Positions 6,584 to 12,595 of a stretch of 12,595 nucleotides of DNA are shown here, in pieces; position 1 is the stretch's first letter; every line of letters begins with the position of its first letter. A program made the position numbers and the translations under genes. The DNA lies in contig JAGRAG010000139.1 of NCBI GenBank assembly GCA_020435025.1, positions 1-12,595 on the forward strand. Direction: 5' to 3'. Source of the stretch: Bdellovibrionales bacterium. GTDB taxonomy: Bacteria > Bdellovibrionota > Bdellovibrionia > Bdellovibrionales > UBA1609. The notes beneath the pieces were generated by a model. It was given only the letters and a program-made list of their open reading frames with translations, was not told the DNA's origin and did not search any database.

Positions 6584-9037
6584 ATGGAATCAGGCGAAAC
6601 GCTAAATGTAACTAATATTGATATTAATAAAGAGATGCGAGATGCCTACTTGCAGTACTCTATGAGTGTCATTGTTGGCCGTGCTCTACCGGATGTACGA
6701 GATGGTTTAAAACCTGTACATCGGCGCATCCTTTATGCGATGCACGATTTAGGTAACACTCACAACAAACCTTATAAAAAATCTGCCCGTGTTGTTGGGG
6801 ATGTCATTGGTAAATATCATCCGCATGGAGACACTGCAGTCTACGATACAATGGTTCGTATGGCTCAGGACTTTTCATTACGGGATCCCTTAATTGATGG
6901 TCAGGGTAATTTTGGGTCTGTTGATGGAGATACTGCTGCGGCCTCCCGATACACTGAAGTCCGGATGACTCAATTAGCGGAAGAGCTTTTATCTGATATT
7001 GATAAAGACACCATCAACTGGGGACCTAACTATGATGATTCTTTAGAACTTCCCTTAGTTCTTCCAGCGAAGTATCCAAACCTCTTAGTTAATGGAAGTT
7101 CAGGGATTGCTGTGGGTATGGCAACAAACATTCCTCCACACAATCTTGGCGAAGTAGTGGATGGGTGTTTAACAGTAATTGACCGACCAACTGTTTCTGA
7201 TGATGAATTAATTAGAATAATTCCAGGCCCAGATTTTCCTACTAAAGGTATTATTTCTGGTTCTCAGGGTATCGTTTCTGCTTATAAAAAAGGACGGGGA
7301 GTTATTACCTTAAAGGCCGTTGCAGAAATTGTCAGTGTCAAAGACAAAGAGCAGATAATAGTTACAGAGATCCCTTATCAAGTTAATAAAGCGAGGCTTA
7401 TTGAGAGTATCGCTAATTTGGTTCGTGATAAAAAGATTGAGGGAATATCCGATATTCGCGATGAGTCTTCTCGTGAAGGAATGCGCATAGTTATTTTTAT
7501 TAAGAAAAACGAAAACGCGCAGGTCGTACTTAATCGTCTTTATAAATTTACTCAAATGCAGGTGAGTTTCGGAATTATCATGCTGGCTTTAGATGCGAAA
7601 AACCAACCTCGCACCTGGAGACTTCGTGGCATGCTCGATGCCTTTATTGAGCATCGAAGAGACGTTGTTACAAGGCGCTGTATTTTTGAGTTAAAGAAAG
7701 CCGAAGCGCGGGCTCATATTCTTGAAGGTCTTCGTAAAGCTTTGGATATTATCGATCAAGTTATCAGTACTATCCGTGCCTCAAAAGAGGCTAATGCAGC
7801 TAAAACTGCTTTAATCGAAAAATTCCAGTTTACCGAAATTCAAGCAAAAGCCATCTTAGATATGCGTTTGCAGAGATTAACGGGTTTAGAAAGAGATAAG
7901 ATTATTGCGGAGCTAGAGGAACTTCTAAAAACTATTGATTGGTTGAAGTTTGTTCTTTCTGATGTAACTGAAATTTATAAAATAATAAAAGAAGAACTTA
8001 CAGAAATTAAATCAAAGTATGCGACACCTCGTCTGACTAGAATAGAAGCTTCTGAAGGGGATATAGAAGACGAAGATTTAATCACTCAAGAAGATGTAGT
8101 CGTAACAGTAACTAATTCTGGTTACATTAAACGAATTCCTGTAGATCAGTATAAAGTTCAAAAAAGAGGAGGAGTAGGCCTTAAAGGAGCGGAAACTCGA
8201 GAAGAAGACTTTGTTTGGAGAGTCTTTACAACGGATACTCTGTCAACAGTATTGGTTATATCAGATCGAGGAAAGCTTTACTGGTTAAAAGTTCACAAAA
8301 TACCTCAAGGAACACGAACTTCTAAGGGAAGAGCTATTGCTAATGTCGTACAATTGGCTAGTGGTGAAAAAATGCGAGCATTAATACCAGTCAGTGATTT
8401 TTCCAAAGATTGCTTTTTAGTAATGTTAACTGAAAATGGGATCATTAAAAAGACATCTCTTGATGCCTTTGCAAGACCAAGAATTGCCGGCTTATTGGCT
8501 TTAACTACAGACCTAGAAGACAATGTTATGGATGCAAAAGTTGCTAAATCGGGTGAATCTGTTTTTATTGCGACTCGATTTGGAATGTCGATCACATTCG
8601 ATGAAGACAACGTTCGAGCCATGGGGCGTTCTGCAAGAGGAGTTAAAGGAGTTACTTTAGGAAAAGACGATAAAGTGGTTTCTATGAGCATCATTCCAAA
8701 AGATTGTAGTTCTACAATGTTGATAGTAACGGAAGGCGGATATGGAAAACGAACTTCGTTAGATGAGTATCGTGTTCAAAGTCGAGGCGGTGTAGGAATT
8801 ATCACTCAAAAAACAACGGAAAAAGTAGGACCTGTTGTTGCGGCTCGCTTGGTTGAAGAGTGTGAAGATTTGTTGATTACTACTAATCAGGGACAAACGA
8901 TTCGTATGAAAGTCACTGAAGTTTCAAAATTTGGAAGAAACACACAAGGCGTACGTCTAATGAATCTTAAAAATGGTGAACATGTAACAGGTGTAGCGGT
9001 CATTGGAGAAGATGACGACGATAGTAAAGATTCTTAA
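6584..9037 (+). CDS. gyrA: DNA gyrase subunit A
   Basis: Breakage-reunion subunit of gyrase. The 817-residue protein carries the N-terminal winged-helix and tower region with catalytic Tyr123 in SRYTEVR (121-127) and the quinolone-contact loop HPHGDTAVYD (79-88; Thr84 and Asp88 correspond to E. coli Ser83 and Asp87). A long helical gate follows (about 350-490), then a C-terminal beta-pinwheel (about 505-805). The DNA-wrapping GyrA box is QKRGGVG (526-532), with Val where Arg or Lys is usual; a related heptad, QSRGGVG, occurs at 732-738. The protein ends in a short acidic tail (EDDDDSKDS), a feature reported to modulate wrapping in other gyrases. ATG 6584 has a weak AGG seven bases upstream. 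The 3' end overlaps the next gene by 26 bases. Confidence 0.98.
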   Translation: MESGETLNVTNIDINKEMRDAYLQYSMSVIVGRALPDVRDGLKPVHRRILYAMHDLGNTHNKPYKKSARVVGDVIGKYHPHGDTAVYDTMVRMAQDFSLRDPLIDGQGNFGSVDGDTAAASRYTEVRMTQLAEELLSDIDKDTINWGPNYDDSLELPLVLPAKYPNLLVNGSSGIAVGMATNIPPHNLGEVVDGCLTVIDRPTVSDDELIRIIPGPDFPTKGIISGSQGIVSAYKKGRGVITLKAVAEIVSVKDKEQIIVTEIPYQVNKARLIESIANLVRDKKIEGISDIRDESSREGMRIVIFIKKNENAQVVLNRLYKFTQMQVSFGIIMLALDAKNQPRTWRLRGMLDAFIEHRRDVVTRRCIFELKKAEARAHILEGLRKALDIIDQVISTIRASKEANAAKTALIEKFQFTEIQAKAILDMRLQRLTGLERDKIIAELEELLKTIDWLKFVLSDVTEIYKIIKEELTEIKSKYATPRLTRIEASEGDIEDEDLITQEDVVVTVTNSGYIKRIPVDQYKVQKRGGVGLKGAETREEDFVWRVFTTDTLSTVLVISDRGKLYWLKVHKIPQGTRTSKGRAIANVVQLASGEKMRALIPVSDFSKDCFLVMLTENGIIKKTSLDAFARPRIAGLLALTTDLEDNVMDAKVAKSGESVFIATRFGMSITFDEDNVRAMGRSARGVKGVTLGKDDKVVSMSIIPKDCSSTMLIVTEGGYGKRTSLDEYRVQSRGGVGIITQKTTEKVGPVVAARLVEECEDLLITTNQGQTIRMKVTEVSKFGRNTQGVRLMNLKNGEHVTGVAVIGEDDDDSKDS

Positions 9038-9833
9038 AAGGACGATAGGTTTATTTGTCGTTTTGACTTTGAGTTCTTGTCAATACTCGTTTCTAAATAT
9101 TGAATATCAAAGGGGTGAGTCCGCGGCTCGCTCTGAAGAATTTTTAGATGCCGTTGGGTTTTACAAAAGAGTCATTCAAAGGGCTCCAGAATCGGATCTT
9201 TCTATAGACGCTGCAAAAAAAGCTGCGAGAATTTCTGTATTACAGCTGAAAAAATACCAGGATGCTGTTGATTTTTATCAACATATAGTTGTTTACGGAA
9301 AAAATGATGCTGATAGAAAAGGTGCTCAAAAGCAAATCGCAAGCATTTATTATGATAAACTAGCAAACTATCAAAAAGCTATTGAAGCCTATAGTAAATT
9401 ATTAGCATTGCCACACTCTCACCAAGAAACAATATATTATTCAATGAGAATTTCTCATTCGTTCTTCTATTTAGGTGATTATACTCAAGCCAAAGTAGAA
9501 ATAAACAAATTGTTAAAAAGTCAGCTTGAAGAAGAACAAGAGTTTCAAGCTCAACTTTTTTTAGGAAATATATATTTTACGACAAAAGAAATGACAGAAG
9601 CTATAAGGGTCTTTACAGGACTAGTTGAAAAATTTCCTGAGCGATCCAGAGAGGAAAAAGTTCCCATGACCATTGTCGTCTGTTATGAGGAGTTGAAAGA
9701 CTACGATATGGCGATTTCAAAGCTCAAAGAAATGAAACTAACCAATGAATCTTCTGATCAAATTGAATTAAAAATTAGAAGACTAGAAAAGCGAAAAGCG
9801 AACCTGCCTGGTTATAGAGGCCTAAGAAAATGA
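9012..9833 (+). CDS. TPR-repeat lipoprotein of unknown role
   Basis: Predicted 273-residue lipoprotein. The N-terminus is a short basic stretch (MTTIVKILKR), a hydrophobic segment and a lipobox LSSC with Cys23 as the likely lipidated residue; the next residue is Gln, so export to the outer membrane is more likely than inner-membrane retention. The rest is helical and rich in Tyr, Ala and Leu, with tetratricopeptide-like repeats (for example AVGFYKRVIQRAP, AVDFYQHIVVYG, AIEAYSKLLAL, AIRVFTGLVEKFP), resembling the BamD/YbgF type. Such proteins usually act as scaffolds for envelope complexes; no partner can be named. ATG 9012 is chosen because it gives a normal signal peptide; a TTG at 9003 is possible but has no ribosome site. 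GGAG (9005-9008) lies only three bases upstream, so translation may rely on coupling to gyrA. The following gene overlaps it by ATGA. Confidence 0.85.
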   Translation: MTTIVKILKRTIGLFVVLTLSSCQYSFLNIEYQRGESAARSEEFLDAVGFYKRVIQRAPESDLSIDAAKKAARISVLQLKKYQDAVDFYQHIVVYGKNDADRKGAQKQIASIYYDKLANYQKAIEAYSKLLALPHSHQETIYYSMRISHSFFYLGDYTQAKVEINKLLKSQLEEEQEFQAQLFLGNIYFTTKEMTEAIRVFTGLVEKFPERSREEKVPMTIVVCYEELKDYDMAISKLKEMKLTNESSDQIELKIRRLEKRKANLPGYRGLRK

Positions 9834-10063
9834 AAGACAAAAATAATCCCAAGAAAAATGGTTTGGTTTTTGTGGCTATGGGATTTGAATTAGTTTTTTT
9901 GGTTTTGGGTGGACAGCTGTTGGGCGAGATGCTTGATAAAAAGTACAAGTTGGGCGGCTTGGGGCAAGGCGGTGTCATAATTTTAATGATGTTTGGATGG
10001 TTTTATCATTTATTGATTCTACTAAAACCATTTATGGAAGACGACAAGAGTGAAGATCCTTAA
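9830..10063 (+). CDS. atpZ: AtpZ/AtpI-family small membrane protein
   Basis: A 77-residue protein with a basic N-terminus, two predicted membrane helices (about 11-33 and 44-66) and an acidic, cytoplasmic-looking C-terminus. The GGQLLGEMLD segment (27-36), with a Gly-x-x-Leu-Gly-x-x-Leu-Asp pattern, and the glycine-rich loop before helix 2 are typical of the AtpZ/AtpI family found at the head of atp operons. In Bacillus pseudofirmus the atpZ and atpI products were linked to Mg uptake, and AtpI is implicated in c-ring assembly in several bacteria; the exact role here is inference. The start overlaps the lipoprotein stop as ATGA, and the 3' end overlaps the next gene by 14 bases, so expression is tightly coupled. 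Confidence 0.75.
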   Translation: MKDKNNPKKNGLVFVAMGFELVFLVLGGQLLGEMLDKKYKLGGLGQGGVIILMMFGWFYHLLILLKPFMEDDKSEDP

Positions 10064-10415
10064 TATATCAACGCTAAGCGCAATAAAATTCTTACTTATT
10101 TTTCCGCTACTTACATTATTTCTAAATTGGTTTTTTGGAAATAAAAATTGGACAAATGAGATAACTGTAGGAGCCGCACTCATGCTGGTAAACATCCTTT
10201 TGCTCGGATGGGCCTGGCGAAGAATTTTTATTAAGAAATCTATTGCCTTAGCTGCAAGTGTCATTGTAATTAAGTACGCAATTATTGGATTGATGATTTT
10301 CCATCTCGTACAAAGGTCCTCCTTTGAAGTGTTGGGGTTCATTTTAGGCCTCACCTCGGTGATTCTTTCGTTACTGATGGCAGCGTTTATCGATCACAAA
10401 AAAGGATTAAGTTAA
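10050..10415 (+). CDS. atpI: ATP synthase subunit I-like membrane protein
   Basis: A 121-residue, strongly hydrophobic protein with four predicted membrane helices (about 8-30, 36-58, 62-88 and 91-115) and short charged ends. This topology, and its place directly before atpB, match the ATP synthase I chain (AtpI), which assists c-ring assembly and is not part of the finished enzyme. Sequence identity to AtpI is low by eye, so the name rests on topology and position. It starts with GTG inside the end of the atpZ-like gene; GGAAG (10036-10040) is a plausible ribosome site nine bases upstream, and no in-frame ATG lies near the N-terminus. atpB follows after three bases. Confidence 0.65.
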   Translation: MKILNISTLSAIKFLLIFPLLTLFLNWFFGNKNWTNEITVGAALMLVNILLLGWAWRRIFIKKSIALAASVIVIKYAIIGLMIFHLVQRSSFEVLGFILGLTSVILSLLMAAFIDHKKGLS

Positions 10416-10418
10416 ACT

Positions 10419-11114
10419 ATGGTACATTTTAATTGGACTCAATTATTACCTGGTGTTGGTCATGACCCAAATTACATTGCTTTAGCTACAGCCACAGTCG
10501 TGGGAGCGGGTTTAGTTTTATTAAGTATTGCTGGACGAGTGGCTTTGGGAAGCGGAGAAAAAGCTGTTGTTCCTTCTGATAAGTTTTCTTTAAAGGGAAT
10601 TTTAGAAGTCATTACAGAATTTATAGTTAGTCTTGTAGATATGGTCATTGGTGAAGAGGGTCGACATTTTGTTCCTCTGTTTGCGGCAATGTTTCTTTAT
10701 ATATTAATTAATAACTTTGTTGGTTTGATTCCAGGAATGACTCCAGCAACAGACAATTTAAATACGACTGTAGCCGTTGGTCTTTTTTCTTTCATTGCCT
10801 ACAACATATATGGTTTTAAGGAACACGGAATTTCTTATTTGAAGCAATTTTTAGGACCTATGCTTTTACTTGCTCCGCTAATGATTATCATTGAATTGAT
10901 ATCCCATATTGTCAGACCTATTAGTTTAGGCTTGCGTTTACAAGGTAACATGATAGGAGACCATACTGTACTTGGAATCTTTTTGGATCTCGTACCATAT
11001 GGTGTTCCAGTTATATTTTATGGTTTAGGTGTATTTGTCTGTATGATACAGGCGTTTGTTTTTACATTATTAAGTATGATTTATGTCTCAATGGCTATAT
11101 CACACGATCACTAA
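10419..11114 (+). CDS. atpB: F-type ATP synthase subunit a
   Basis: Membrane stator subunit that forms the two half-channels through which ions reach the c-ring. The 231-residue product has about five membrane helices and the conserved block RPISLGLRLQGNM (166-178), in which Arg173 corresponds to the essential Arg210 of E. coli, plus NNFVGLIPG (98-106) and IQAFVFTLLSMIYVSMA near the end, where Gln211 corresponds to E. coli Gln252. The position of E. coli Glu219 is His182, and that of E. coli His245 is Gly204, so the polar pair of the E. coli exit channel is not kept. AGGA (10403-10406) lies 12 bases before the ATG, inside the previous gene. The stop codon merges into the ribosome site of atpE. 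Confidence 0.95.
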   Translation: MVHFNWTQLLPGVGHDPNYIALATATVVGAGLVLLSIAGRVALGSGEKAVVPSDKFSLKGILEVITEFIVSLVDMVIGEEGRHFVPLFAAMFLYILINNFVGLIPGMTPATDNLNTTVAVGLFSFIAYNIYGFKEHGISYLKQFLGPMLLLAPLMIIIELISHIVRPISLGLRLQGNMIGDHTVLGIFLDLVPYGVPVIFYGLGVFVCMIQAFVFTLLSMIYVSMAISHDH

Positions 11115-11118
11115 GGAG
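11113..11118 (+). promoter_or_regulatory. Strong ribosome site that fixes the atpE start
   Basis: AAGGAG is a full Shine-Dalgarno match six bases before ATG 11125, and its first bases are part of the atpB stop codon TAA. It is the strongest ribosome site in the window, which suits the need for about ten or more c subunits per a subunit. It rules out an upstream in-frame start at 11083. Confidence 0.85.
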
Positions 11119-11124
11119 AAAAAG

Positions 11125-11421
11125 ATGAAGAAGGCTTTTTATATTTTGTTGACCTTATTTGCTACAGTACCAGCTTTGGCAGAAGAGGCTGCTCAAGAAG
11201 CGTCTGCTGGAAATGGCATGACTGCAATTGCCGCTGCATTAGCTATTGGACTTGCTGCTTTTGGTGGAGCATTAGGCCAAGGTAAAGTAGGATCTTCGGC
11301 AATGGAAGGTATAGCTCGCAACCCACAAGCTCAAAAAGAAATGTTTGTACCGATGATTTTAGGTCTTGCATTCGTTGAGACACTTGTTCTTTTTGCATTC
11401 GTTATTGCAATTTTAATGTAG
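11125..11421 (+). CDS. atpE: F-type ATP synthase subunit c
   Basis: Forms the rotating c-ring that carries ions through the membrane. The 98-residue product has an N-terminal hydrophobic leader ending VPALA (about 1-19), resembling a cleavable signal peptide, then an Ala/Glu-rich spacer. The hairpin proper follows: helix 1 with the glycine-rich GLAAFGGALGQG, a polar loop ARNPQA (65-70) that contacts gamma and epsilon, and helix 2 with the ion-binding Glu85. Gln52 in helix 1 and Thr86 after the Glu are also present, giving a Gln...Glu-Thr pattern that resembles Na-binding c subunits but does not prove Na use. No atpF or later synthase gene follows. Confidence 0.95.
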   Translation: MKKAFYILLTLFATVPALAEEAAQEASAGNGMTAIAAALAIGLAAFGGALGQGKVGSSAMEGIARNPQAQKEMFVPMILGLAFVETLVLFAFVIAILM

Positions 11422-11440
11422 TACTAAACTCATTTGCACT

Positions 11441-11471
11441 CGGCGAAAGTCTTGCGTTAGGACTTTCGCCG
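11441..11471 (+). terminator. Strong hairpin closing the gyrA-atpE cluster
   Basis: CGGCGAAAGTC and GACTTTCGCCG form a perfect 11-bp stem around a 9-base loop, 20 bp after the atpE stop. No run of T follows directly (the next bases are TGAGTAAAATATTTG), so it is not a textbook intrinsic terminator; it could end transcription less efficiently or protect the 3' end of the highly translated atpE message. Confidence 0.7.
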
Positions 11472-11534
11472 TGAGTAAAATATTTGTTTTAACCACTTAA
11501 ATTCATTGATGATTCTGCCGATAATTATTCGAGT

Positions 11535-12595
11535 ATGGCAGAAGATAGCATAGATCAAAATCAGTCCGAACAAGTTGATATAGAAAGCATGAGAGTTTCT
11601 ATATTAATGATTGTTAAAAACAAATCACAATTTGGATCTGTAATAAACTTCTTACAGCGTCGCAATTGGGAGTGCAAAGTTGTGTCTCAAATGAATGAGG
11701 CGATTTTGAGTTTATCGAGAGATCAACCAGACTTTGTATTCATAAGCTTTAATCATCCCAACCCAAAACTTCAAAAGTTACCAACTGTATTAGCCGCAAC
11801 CTTTAATACAATTTGCGTTGGCTTTTGTGAAACACCAGATTTAAGAACGGAAAGTCGATTAACTGCTGCTATAATTCCTTACAAACTTGTTGGTGCAGCC
11901 TCTGGGCCTAGTATACACCGGAGAGTTAAACAGATACTTGGTGAATTTTACGGACAAGGTGAAAGCAGAGAGCGAAGTATTGAATCAGATGTTAACTTAG
12001 GTCATGGTCAAAGTGATGCCATAACTATTTCAGGCGGCAAGAGAACTAGTGAAGTTAATTATGTAAAAGGTGGAAGCAATGCTTATGTGCCTACATCAAA
12101 TGCAAATACACAAACACGTAGCCAGTTAGCTTATAAACCAAATCATAATCAGACATCATTAAAAACCAATCAAAATGATATTTTTGCTAAGTTACAACAA
12201 GCTTTAGCTGGTGGAGATGGGGACTCTTTGGATGAGGACCAACATGAAAGCCTCATAGAGGAATATGAGGAACATGAAAAACAACAAGAATACAACAATG
12301 ATCAAGATGAAATCGTAAAAAGGGACAGCAATGATCCCTTAGACCTTAACCAAGAAAGCGCTAAAGATAAATCCACTTCGAGTATAATTATAAATAAGGG
12401 CACAGGCGTTGAACAAATACAACCTGAAGTTGCAGATGCAGAAGGTTACAAACGTTCGCTTGAAATTCAAAAAGGTGAAAATAAAAAAACAAAAAGCGAT
12501 ATGCAAATTTCGGAGGGAGAATATAAAAAATCTCCAATGATTTTTGAAGAATCAGAAAAACTCAGTCAACAAAACAAAATTAGTTCAGAGGAAGA
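11535..12595 (+). CDS. Pseudo-receiver protein with long hydrophilic tail (partial)
   Basis: Not recognised. An open frame runs from ATG 11535 to the window edge without a stop (353 full codons seen); the true end is outside. Residues about 20-138 look like a response-regulator receiver fold: a hydrophobic first strand VSILMIV, a helix, the strand PDFVFISF, the strand TICVGF, and IIPYK with a Lys (117) where receivers have their conserved Lys. The acidic pair after strand 1 is missing, and the phosphate-accepting Asp is replaced by Ser71, so phosphorylation is unlikely. From about residue 140 the sequence is rich in Gln, Asn, Glu, Lys and Ser with no hydrophobic core, so it is probably disordered. 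The ribosome site is poor. An upstream in-frame stop at 11490 makes this ATG the first possible one. It follows a hairpin, so it probably has its own promoter, though none is clear. Confidence 0.8.
   Translation, partial: MAEDSIDQNQSEQVDIESMRVSILMIVKNKSQFGSVINFLQRRNWECKVVSQMNEAILSLSRDQPDFVFISFNHPNPKLQKLPTVLAATFNTICVGFCETPDLRTESRLTAAIIPYKLVGAASGPSIHRRVKQILGEFYGQGESRERSIESDVNLGHGQSDAITISGGKRTSEVNYVKGGSNAYVPTSNANTQTRSQLAYKPNHNQTSLKTNQNDIFAKLQQALAGGDGDSLDEDQHESLIEEYEEHEKQQEYNNDQDEIVKRDSNDPLDLNQESAKDKSTSSIIINKGTGVEQIQPEVADAEGYKRSLEIQKGENKKTKSDMQISEGEYKKSPMIFEESEKLSQQNKISSEE

Noticed and set aside
6830..6850. Thr84 instead of Ser in the quinolone-contact loop of GyrA as a resistance change
   Set aside because: Thr is a natural residue here in many bacteria and keeps the hydroxyl group; the acidic residue (Asp88) is also kept. 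Nothing suggests an acquired mutation.
8305..8694. A 129-codon open frame on the - strand inside gyrA
   Set aside because: It lies wholly within the conserved GyrA C-terminal coding region and has no recognisable domain or ribosome site; it is a shadow frame.
11083..11124. A longer atpE reading frame starting at 11083
   Set aside because: It overlaps the end of atpB in another frame and would add a polar stretch ahead of the leader. The full AAGGAG site fixes ATG 11125.
11520..11525. GATAAT just ahead of the pseudo-receiver gene as a -10 box giving a leaderless message
   Set aside because: There is no convincing -35 at the right distance, and such hexamers are frequent in AT-rich DNA.
1..12595. 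Mobile elements, CRISPR arrays, tRNA or rRNA genes, phage genes or a defence system
   Set aside because: None was seen on reading. Apart from oriC and the short gap after atpE, the window is filled by intact housekeeping-type genes, all on one strand.

Overview
The window is the replication-origin end of a bacterial chromosome. It reads left to right as dnaA, oriC, dnaN, recF, gyrB, gyrA, a TPR lipoprotein gene, two small ATP-synthase accessory genes (atpZ-like and atpI-like), atpB, atpE, a strong hairpin, and the 5' part of an unrecognised gene that runs off the right edge. All genes are on the + strand. The DNA is AT-rich, roughly 38-40% GC by eye. GyrB carries the long insertion near its C-terminal end that is typical of Gram-negative bacteria, and there is a lipoprotein with a lipobox. 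The DnaA-box pattern fits NN(A/T)TCCACA, which I recall being described for Bdellovibrio. Together with the gyrA-TPR-atpB-atpE order, this suggests a predatory-type Bdellovibrionota (Bdellovibrio-like) genome. That placement is inference, not proof.

Layout: 1-166 is the dnaA leader, with a perfect 12-bp palindrome and one perfect DnaA box. dnaA occupies 167-1594. The 221-bp dnaA-dnaN gap is the likely oriC: DnaA boxes in both orientations, an AT-rich stretch, then a run of CTA triplets matching the DnaA-trio element and a second, almost pure A/T stretch. dnaN (1816-2931), recF (2968-4131) and gyrB (4124-6565) follow; gyrB starts at TTG and overlaps recF. gyrA is 6584-9037. From gyrA onward the genes are packed or overlapping: lipoprotein 9012-9833, atpZ-like 9830-10063, atpI-like 10050-10415, atpB 10419-11114, atpE 11125-11421. 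This looks like one transcription unit that may begin as early as dnaN. An 11-bp perfect-stem hairpin at 11441-11471 closes it.

Functionally, the left part holds the initiator, its binding region, the sliding clamp, a gap-repair ATPase and both gyrase subunits, i.e. initiation, processivity, repair and supercoiling. The right part encodes the membrane proton (or sodium) path of F-type ATP synthase, subunits a and c, with two small membrane proteins. The other synthase genes (b, delta, alpha, gamma, beta, epsilon) are absent after atpE and must lie elsewhere. The last, partial gene has a degenerate receiver-like domain followed by a long hydrophilic tail of unknown function.

Most of the window is ordinary housekeeping sequence. 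The points worth a second look are the origin architecture, the truncated atp cluster, a few residue-level deviations in GyrA, AtpB and AtpE, and the pseudo-receiver protein. I see no tRNA, rRNA, CRISPR array, insertion sequence or broken gene.
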